From: Hydractinia symbiolongicarpus
Lineage: Eukaryota > Cnidaria > Hydrozoa > Anthoathecata > Hydractiniidae
Length of the DNA stretch: 64,000 nt
Direction: 5' to 3'
Assembly: GCF_029227915.1 (NCBI RefSeq)
Contig: NC_079883.1
Span: 14,074,001 to 14,138,000, forward strand
Positions 56,001 to 64,000 of this stretch are shown one piece after another. Position 1 is the stretch's first letter. Each line of letters starts with the position of its first letter. The notes beneath the pieces were generated by a model. The model was not told the origin of the DNA. It saw nothing but the letters and a program-made list of their open reading frames with translations, and ran no database searches. Both the position numbers and the translations under genes were made by a program.

Positions 56001-57541
56001 TATTTTTTGTTTGTTTTGATGTCATACCTTATTTTTCTTATCTCCATTAAAACAGAATCTGTACTTGAGTTATATTCTTCACTTTCAAATGTACTATCAT
56101 TATCACTACTCAAGATAAACGATTTAAAGTTCTCCTTGTCACATTCTAATGAGGTATTTGATATTTCCCTTAAACTGCTTCCACTTTGTCTTCTTACTAA
56201 ACTTTTAAACCCTACTCCTTCAGTGCTTGTATGCACACTGTTATTTGCCTCAATTTTGTCTTGATTAACAAATTCCCTTTCAAAGTTACCATGTATTTGG
56301 GATGATGTCACAGGTAAAATAAAGCTTCTTAAATCATCTTGCATAGTTTCTTTACTGTTGAAGGAAGATTTGCCTTGAATGACATTCTGGCCTCTACAAT
56401 CATCTATGATAGATACATGTTCACCATTATTGCCAAATATGTCACCCCTCCCATTGAAGCCAAAATTTAACTGAAGTACTCCAGCCATTGAAGATTGATA
56501 ACCTTCGGTTTGGTGCAAATCTATATGGGCCTTTCCTAAATATGATGGTACATGGCCACCTGATGAACATTCTGCCATTGAAGTTTGATTATTTTGCTTC
56601 ACACAAAAGTCTTTATGGAACTTCAACTCATTGACACACGAACCATAGACCTCATCTTGTTCACTGGTATTTTCTTTATTATCTCGAGTCAGGTCAATAC
56701 TTGCAAAAGAAAACACTGGGTTTCCACAACATGATTCTTCACCTGCCAAGCTTCTTTTCACTCTTTTGCTTTTAAATCTTTTATTTTGCCTCTCGTAACT
56801 TATGTTCCTCTCATCTGAAGATTTGCTGGAAGACTTGTGGTGGGATCCTGCATGTTCATGAATTCCAACTGGATGCAGCAATTTTTCATTACTGTTCTGG
56901 AATTTAGTTGGTTTTGTCAGCAATTTTTTTGGGGGGAGTACATTTTCTTGATCATCAGAGGACAAAAAGACGCTCTTGACTGCTTCAGCTTTACTTGATG
57001 GATTTGCGGTTACAAGCAGAGTATTTTTATTACTTTTTTGGATATTATTTCCAAGTGAAGAAATCAAAGCCTTGTGATCATCTGTCTCTTTCAATTTACT
57101 TAATCTGGCCATTTTTTCTTTCAACAGAGCTGCATTACGTGCAAAAGATTTCTTTAGCCTTGGGTCAACAGCAACAGAATTTTTTTCAGCAGGCAATTGA
57201 GCAAAAGGCTTTAATGGGGGTTCATGTCTGGAAGAAATTTCAATTTTTCTCTGAGGTGTGTTATTCTCATGTAAAGGAAGCTCTTTCGTGTCACAAATTA
57301 CTCCTTGATTTCTATACCTACATTGCTGACTTTGAGCTAAATTACGTTCACCTGAAGAAGAAAGTTTACCATGTAGGAACTCAACATTTCTTGAATATTG
57401 TTCTAACGAAGAGTCTATCAGGACGTCATGAATAGAATCTTGAGAAGAACAGTGCCTGCCAACATGCTGTGGAAATGCCACATATTGATTTTCTGATGAA
57501 TGAACTCTCCTCACTGAATTCTTTTTAAAAGATCGAGGCAT
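53086..57541 (-). CDS. Angel-like paralog with long N-terminus and degraded active site
   Basis: Exons 55022-57541, 54533-54602 (70 nt) and 53086-54158; total 1220 residues. Intron positions and phases equal those of Angel gene 1. An in-frame TGA lies just before the start ATG. Residues 1-~760 are low-complexity, polar and without a known domain, but carry VELLDSDD and VDLTEQDDDD (~705-731), both SUMO-interaction-like. The EEP domain keeps ILCLQEV, CGDFN, VDYIF and SSDH, but the motif-I Asn is Ala (SYAIL, codon GCA) and the His of NTHL is Tyr (TNTYF, codon TAT). It also has a ~100-residue polar insert after LKCLFHNK. It probably binds RNA or a partner without catalysis. The frame is open over 3.6 kb, so it is under constraint and not a pseudogene. 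Confidence 0.85.
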
Positions 57542-58559
57542 CTGTAGTCATTTATAACAGTTGATGGTGTGTAGATTTTCTAAATTAAGGCAAGCAGCAA
57601 AATAATCGCATTTAATTGCCTAAGAGACGTTGCACATACACAATTAAAATATAGATAGATTATGTGCCTGAGTGCTTATTTAGTTTTAAGTTTTTATGTT
57701 TGAAAAAGGCTTTTTCGATAATTTTAACAAATCTTATTCGATCAACAGATGGCAAATCACTTTTCAAATTACTTTTACAGTTGTCATATTGCTGAGATGC
57801 ACAAAGAGGATTGTAACACAGTTAGTTTATCAACATTAATACATATCACAAAAACAACAAACATTGATTTTTTTTACATTTTTTGCATTTTTATGAACCT
57901 AATGTCCCCCCAAAAGTGTCAATTTTGCTAACAAATGCTGCCATTATTGAAACCTGGTTTACATATTATAAATATGTGACATCATAATAGCATCTGTAAC
58001 AATTTTTCGTATAGGCGATGGCTGAAAAACCTCTCAAAACTATTATTTCTTTATAAAATCACTTTGGAAGAAAGTGATACAACTAAAAATATTTGAACAA
58101 AATGTGAACTTGCTTAGATTATAATGAAACCTTACCCAATTTTCATCATTTTTAACCAGTAAATTATTCAGAAACTATAAATATTAAATAAAAAACCTCT
58201 CTTTTTCATCCTCTTTTTCTATAATGACAGATAATAACTTATGTTTACTTGTATATAATATATATATATATTATATTCTCTTTTTAATTTAATTTTTTTG
58301 CTCCTCTTTAAAGATATACCCAGTTGATGATTTTCTTCACAATTTTTTTGTAACTACATGTGCCTACCAAAAAAGAAAGTTTTAATGAAGTCATAATATG
58401 TCTATTGTCTTGTCATCGTTGAGTTACCATGATTCGTCTTTTTAGCTTGTGAGGCTTATTAATTTCTAGTGGTTTTAGATAGATGGCTTAAGTAAACACA
58501 ATATCTATTTTCTTAAACAGCGCTTCACACTCTACACACCTGAGGTAGCAACTAAACAA
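57542..58559. other. 5' flank of the Angel-like paralog
   Basis: Should hold the promoter of the minus-strand gene; no TATA box or clear motif identified. No other gene. Confidence 0.4.
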
Positions 58560-60510
58560 ACTTCTCCCTCATTCTTTTGACATGGATGGGTCATTGCTGA
58601 TGTCATCAAAATACAAAAGACAGTTTGTTTAAATTGTTCTTCTGTCTAATTGGATTTTTCCACAAGCCTATAGACTAATTCTAAATGATATGCTTGGTCT
58701 GTCCATAACACCCAAAGTGGACATTTTCATATTTAAGTCACTAAAAAAGATATCTAATATGTCTAATTTATTAATGTTGTTTGATTGACATCAGTAACTT
58801 AGTGCAGCCATTTTGCATTGCACTTTAAAGTTCAAGGCCAGACAACTTTAAAATGGGTGATAATAACTGACATCAACTCCAGCATGTAGGAATCTATCTA
58901 TCTAATTTTTCAAACACAGTCATCAAAAAACCTTGAATATCTCCTCAACTGTTCCTTGAAAGCACATATATAATCCAATAAATTTTCTTGATTAGCGCTT
59001 AAAGTATGCAAAATTCAAGCAATCGCTAAACAAATTTTTTTTTTTAATGTTCTTCTTCCAAGTGGATTTTTCCATGGGCGCGTCAACAAGTCTCATCTAT
59101 ATAATAATAAGCCAGTTCTGTCTGTCTGTCACTTTTGCAAAGTGGATAAAATTTCTTTGATAAAGTCTATAAAACATCGTTTATAAATTTGTTCTGTAAA
59201 TTACCAAACTTTGACGTTAAAGCAATATTGACGTCAAAGAAAGTATATTAAGATTAGTGAAGCCATTGCATTGCACTTTTAAATTTAAGGCTAAATAACT
59301 TGGAAACGGGTGGAAATAACTGACGTCATCTCCCGCGTAGGTAACTACGGATCACTTAGGACCAATTTGGGTAAGTTTCCCAAACCTGGGTCCCCGAACC
59401 CGTTTCGGAATGGACGGGTTGATGACATCACCAAAAAACCTTCAAACCCTAATATCACGGCAACCGTTTGTCAAAAATACGCGATCCTATACATTTTCTT
59501 GATCAGCGTTTCAGGATCTATACAATGAAGGCAGCAGGTATACAAATTTCTAAAAAAAATTTTTGGGGGTTTGACTGGCCATTGCTGACGTCAGCAAAAT
59601 TTTAAAACCCTTATATCTCATTAACCGCTTATCAAAAAGACATGATCATATACATTTTCTTGGTCAGCGTTTAAACCTCTGCACAGTAAAGGCAAAGAAT
59701 AAACTAAATTTCGCTAAAAATTTTTGTAATTGCACTGCTGACGTCAGCAAAAAATCTAAAACAATCTATTTTTCCATTGTCCTTCTGCCTAAGTGGATTT
59801 CTCCATGGGCCTTATCGACTAGTTTTTAATAATATAGTAATAGCATAACAGGCAAAGTGGATCTGTATGTTTTTCTTAAGTTGCAGAAAAATGCATGTCT
59901 CAGTTTTTGGTCGACAAGTCAAACCTTGTAATGCCAATAAAATTAATTTAACATTGTAGCTTAATTTAAATTAATAAAGCCATGACAATGTACTTATTAT
60001 TTGAGGTGGGATAACTTAAAAACAGGGTGGTGACGTCAGTTATCTTTACCACCTAAAGCAATTCCCTAAAGCAGGGACAATGGATTGATAATATTATCAA
60101 AAAACCATCAAATCGCAAAAATACTTAACAAATTAGTTCTTTCTTGATGGTAATATAGATTAGTTTGACATCAATTCTGTTATTATCGTTATTGAAGCAT
60201 TTGCAATGGACTTACAAGTTTATGGCCAAATAATTTGGAAATGGGTTGACCAATTTCCTAAAGCTGGGTTATCAGAAAAAATTTAAATCCTAAATCTCTC
60301 CAACCGTTTGTCAAAAGCGCACAATCCTATACCTTTTCTTAATCACAGCTTTAAACTTTGCACAATAGAGACAACAAGCAAACAAATTTCTAAAAATAGA
60401 AATTTTGTGTTAATTTATGGGTCTTCAGTGACAACTTTAAACCCTTATACAAAAAAGATGCAGGAGATTGCTGAAAAAAGGTCTTTTTCAGCCCATTTCT
60501 TTTTCAAACT
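58560..60510. repeat. Diverged repeat cluster, Helitron-like features
   Basis: Two kinds of unit recur. One (~170 bp) reads TGACGTCAGCAAAA, then AACCGTTTGTCAAAA, CCTATACATTTTCTTGATCA and CAACAGGCAAACAAATTTCT, at about 58900, 59430, 59590 and 60280, with a fragment at 60800. The other reads TTCTTCTGCCTAAGTGGATT then TTCTCCATGGGC at 58640, 59050 and 59780. It is followed at 59098 by ATCTATATAATAATAAGCC and then CTGTCTGTCTGTC, which resembles a Helitron 5' end; CTAG ends the block at 59822. A non-autonomous Helitron is possible but no hairpin-CTRR end was proven. Confidence 0.45.
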
Positions 60511-60926
60511 ATATTATTGAGTGTAGATGAAAAACATCTGATTAACATATATATTCATATAAAGTCGTAATGATACCTTTGTGCGAAGAAACAGAATAAA
60601 AAGGACCTCACTTCACCAAGTGCCCACATCCTTTTGCCTGCCACGCAATTCTTAATGCTAAAAGGGCTTACCGCGAAAATTGTAAACATTCAAAAAAGGG
60701 TAAAAGTCTGCATTTCGTTTGTCTGTCATTTTTTTAAATTTTTTTTGCACATGAGTAAGAAGCCTGTCAAATGCAAACTTTGAAAGCCATCTATGTCTTT
60801 TCAACCATTCGTCAAAAGCACATGATCCTATACATTCTACATTGTGGAAAGTCGGACCATTTTGCAAACTAAAATTCTCGGATCTGGGTTGACATTCTTG
60901 AAATTTTCTAATCATTTTTAACAAAC

Positions 60927-61151
60927 ATGAATAACATATTTAAATTCAGCATCAAAATTTATGGGAACATGCAAATTTTCAAGTTTATGCAAGAAATACA
61001 ACTGCCTCTATTAGCAGTCTTTTTGAGTAGGTGTAAGATGATTCGCACGTGTAAATCATGTAACCTGTGCGATGTAAAACAGACGTGCAAAGGATGTTAC
61101 GCGTGCAATACAGCGCCTTCATTTTGCTGTAGAAAAGTGGGGGACGTTTGA
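60927..61151 (+). other. Small cysteine-rich reading frame
   Basis: 74 codons. The second half reads CKSCNLCDVKQTCKGCYACN and then FCCRKVGDV, a double C-x2-C-x2-C pattern that could bind a metal. Only the last part is Cys-rich, and the first half looks like chance. The end overlaps the dispersed repeat at 61137-61172. It may be the tail of a decayed transposon or gene whose other exons I cannot find. Confidence 0.3.
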
Positions 61152-61172
61152 ATCGTGAACCCCAAACACGAT
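61137..61172 (+). repeat. Dispersed 37-bp repeat, copy 2
   Basis: Inverted counterpart of 2889-2925, including GTGGGGGACGTTT and AATCGTGAACCCC. Confidence 0.6.
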
Positions 61173-62397
61173 GATCAAACATCTACGTATAGTGATTCTC
61201 TCATTCCTAACTTCCTTTTCTACATGACCGAAATAGTATGCATGACTATACTGCCATTTTCATAATTTTATTATTCATTTTGCAGGTACCATCACAAGCG
61301 AATAGGCAAAAATATGCTTTGTTTTCAAATTAAAAAAAAATCTTATCCACATGGCTTAAATAAAACTTCAAAATTCATTCAGAAAGTTCAGCTACATTTT
61401 AACAAAATTTATATAGAAAAAAAAATACCGCAGTTGGGTTTCGTTTTTAACATTGTTTGAATAAAAATAACACTTACTGCATATAGAAAAAAATTATTAA
61501 ATTTGAACCTGCTATGTCCAAATGTTTTGTCAAATGAGGAAATTATTTACAATTAAATCCATGATAAAAATGTCTGTTCCACCTGTAAGTGCAGCTTTGC
61601 AGACTTGCTTTATCCGTGCTCTGTCGGCGTTTACCTCCGCATTAGTTAAGAACAGCATGGCTGGATTTCTTATGTAAGACCTGGTTACCAACGACGAAGG
61701 GGCCAGGCAATAGAGAGTTATGTCTGTGTAGTTCTTTTAACTAAGTCAGTGAATTAGCAACAATGGTCAGGTTGGCTATGAATAGGCTTGCTGGTGGATT
61801 AAAAGGACTATTCAATAATTCTGAGATCTGAAAGTGTCCGACTAAGATGGAAATCTATCGGACGTTTTGTCCAACGAAAGTTCGACACGAGCTACAGACA
61901 TGTCCGACCAAACTGGAAATGTGGCAGACATTTTTTTTTTGCAGAGTCCTCAAAAACTATTTCGAAGGCTGTCATTGCACGCTGCAAATTGGATTTTATA
62001 GGTTGGTTTTGAAAACTCAATATTTGTTTTCCAAGTGTGTGATTAATCACACACCTGAAACAATTTAGGCTATATTAGTAGCCAAACTTTTGATGTTCTA
62101 TGAAGAAATGACCACACAAATTAACCACATTGAAAATTTTTCATTGCAGTTAGATATTCTTATAAAATTTAAAAACTTTAAATTACAATAAATCCTGTTC
62201 TAATAATCTTTTGGTAAGCTAAATTTCCTATGTCATATAATTTTTGCTGATAAATCCAAATATGCCACTAATTTTTCTTGAAAGTTTCTTGTTTTCTTTT
62301 TCAAAATTTGATAATGTTAACCCGGATCCGAGAATAGAAAGAACTGCACCTTTGACCGGAAGGGAGTTCCATATTTCAGTGATGAAATGAAAATGAA
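61173..62397. other. Intergenic, no gene seen
   Basis: AT-rich with short frames only; nothing recognised. Confidence 0.4.
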
Positions 62398-62866
62398 GAG
62401 GGTGCCGATAAGCAGCAAACGCCCGCATATATACAGGCGAGTTTGGGCAACTTTTTGAATTAATTGATGGTTTCCTGCTGAAACTGTCCACACTTTGCTG
62501 AACTCGCCCGGAACATTCCTGAAATTCAACACCTTGTAACATAAACATGGTGGACCACAGTTGAAAGAATGCGTTTGAAGAGAAAGGAGTTAATAAAGTT
62601 TATATACAAGTTATGTATGAAATAAATCTTATCAAAAATAATAAAAAACAGTTCTTTTAAGAACTTCACTACCACTAGCTCATTTTAATTTTTATACTTT
62701 TTTAAATAATTCCTCGAATGTCATTTGTGGTGAATCTTTTTTACTTTTGGGCATTGTTGGGGCCATGCAGGTTTTTTCGGTCAAATACCTGAACTTTTTT
62801 AAAAACGCCGAACTCATCTGAAAACACCCGCACTTATTACAGCGTATGTGGCTTATCGGCACCCTC
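62398..62866. mobile_element. 469-bp TIR element
   Basis: GAGGGTGCCGATAAGC at 62398-62413 and its exact reverse complement at 62851-62866. Weak similarity continues inward on both arms (ACGCCCGCAT versus ATACGCTGTA and GTGCGGGTG). No transposase inside, no certain target duplication. Confidence 0.6.
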
Positions 62867-64000
62867 GTTGAAAATGACTAAAAATGGCTAGCTATCATAA
62901 ATAAAATCAAAATTTTTACACAAATATTAGCCAGCTAGCTACAATGAAAATTATATAAATAATGAACTTTTTACATGTAGCTAGCTATAGTTATAGCTAT
63001 ACACAGCCTAGTGGACGAGAGATTTATCATCAATCACCAACATTATTACTTCACCTTATACTTCAAAATGCCAACTACGTTTTAAAAACATCTACTAGGC
63101 TTTTAACTCTAACACGAAAAAAATATTTAATTTTGACAATTAAAAAATTACCATCAGCATTGCGTCAGCCGACGTTTGTTTTGCTTGACAGTTGGAGCAT
63201 CATGTTTTTTCATATTGCTAAAAAACATCTCGGTAGAAGGGCAATCACGCTCCACCACAAGTTTTTTTACCCGGCCCGCCGGACACACGACACAAGGCCA
63301 TATACCGCTAAAAGGGAGTTTTGAGCAATTGTTGCCCTGATTTTATGACGAGACGGACTATTGCACAATTACTTATATTTACCTCCTTAACTATAAAAAA
63401 GCTGGAGATCTCGTTTCAGCTGACACAAACTAAATGTCAATCACGGAGATATATTTTTTATGAATTTCGATTGTTCTTTAAGCATTCGTGTTATTTCTAA
63501 CATGACGTTCACATTATACTGTTGCTAATTAATGTGGATGTGATTTTCTCTCCTACTTCTCAGGTTCATCATTTTCAAGTTTTCTAAATAATTACGGAGC
63601 AATGGTTCAGAGAAAAAAGAAGTTAATTTTCAGCGCATGCGCAATTACTACTCTTCTTTACAAGCAGAAAATAAGTTCAAAAAGTATAGCCATCGAAAAT
63701 TATGTTATCAAAATTTTTGTGATTTTTATTCAAAAATTTTCAGACGTGTCGGAAAACAAAGACTACAGGCGCTGGAAAACGATGTTAGGTAAAAACAGGG
63801 AAAAGATAACGAACAAAGTTTATACCATAGTTACTTTGTTCATAATTATATGTTTTATACTAAAATTGTTTATAAATAAGTGCAAAATTTTTACAGGTCT
63901 TACTTTTATTTATTACACAAAAAGTTCCTAGAAAAATATGTTAAATTCTAAAAAACTTTTCATGAAAGAATCAACCCAGAAAAAAACTGGAACTAAATAA
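62867..64000 (+). other. Right edge, possible 5' end of another gene
   Basis: An ATG at 63602 begins MVQRKKK and is followed by several exon-like intervals (TTTTCAG acceptors at ~63633 and ~63742, GTAAAA donor at 63787). GCGCATGCGC at 63634, an NRF1-type site, lies nearby. The protein is not recognised and the coding signal is weak. Confidence 0.2.

Noticed and set aside
60658-60924. 88-codon minus-strand frame (GSCAFDEWLKRHRW)
   Set aside because: Part of it overlaps a unit of the 58.5-60.5 kb repeat family on the other strand, so it is probably not a gene.
62228-62548. Minus-strand frame with ITEIWNSLPVKG, like the end of a LINE ORF2
   Set aside because: Only a few residues fit, no RT nearby, and the frame runs into the TIR element at 62398. 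Too weak to call.

Overview
This is eukaryotic, AT-rich DNA from an animal. Coding regions are split by GT-AG introns, two conserved metazoan gene families are present (synaptotagmin-14/16 and the Angel CCR4-like family), and the rest is dense with many kinds of transposable element. The mix (Ngaro-type tyrosine-recombinase retrotransposons, PIF/Harbinger, pogo/Tigger, hAT-derived genes, P2X7-tail-like zinc proteins) fits a non-bilaterian or other marine invertebrate. I lean to a cnidarian, perhaps a hydrozoan. That is an inference from protein family content and base composition only.

Region 1 (1-6.3 kb): the 3' end of a hAT-transposase-derived, ZNF862-like gene enters from the left (exons 1-67 and 1331-2709). 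It is followed by two decayed pogo-family transposase fragments.

Region 2 (6.3-23.5 kb): a nested stack of mobile elements. A decayed Ngaro-like retrotransposon (Ngaro-A, 6.3-9.8 kb, itself holding a 917-bp TIR element) has its recombinase gene split, and the other half resumes at 22.8-23.46 kb. Inside the gap lie a broken P2X7-C-like gene and a 5'-truncated CR1/L2-like LINE (LINE-A). LINE-A is itself split (11.43-11.91 and 20.44-22.8 kb) by a nearly intact second Ngaro (Ngaro-B). Ngaro-B is split after its recombinase gene by an intact-looking PIF/Harbinger transposon (16336-19442) with TTA target duplications, two open genes and a large terminal hairpin.

Region 3 (23.5-29.4 kb): degenerate 175-bp tandem repeats, a broken multi-copy gene of unknown function with a possible RNase H-like triad, a GATA microsatellite, a SINE-like repeat, a 512-bp Tigger deletion derivative and a long pyrimidine tract.

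Region 4 (29.4-34.1 kb, minus strand): a synaptotagmin-14/16-like gene. It has two alternative last exons, each encoding the second half of the C2B domain; both join the upstream exon in the same phase and both keep the frame to their own stop.

Region 5 (34.1-48.2 kb): fold-back/MITE elements, a 129-bp satellite with dimeric higher-order structure, and a full-length LINE (LINE-B) with both ORFs open and a 44-nt A tail.

Region 6 (48.2-57.5 kb, minus strand): two tandem Angel-family genes with identical intron positions. The first keeps all EEP nuclease residues. The second has an ~800-residue N-terminal extension with SUMO-interaction-like motifs and has lost two active-site residues, so it looks like a pseudoenzyme.

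Region 7 (57.5-64 kb): repeats carrying a cluster of perfect TGACGTCA palindromes, a small cysteine-rich reading frame, a 469-bp TIR element and, at the right edge, weak signs of a further gene.
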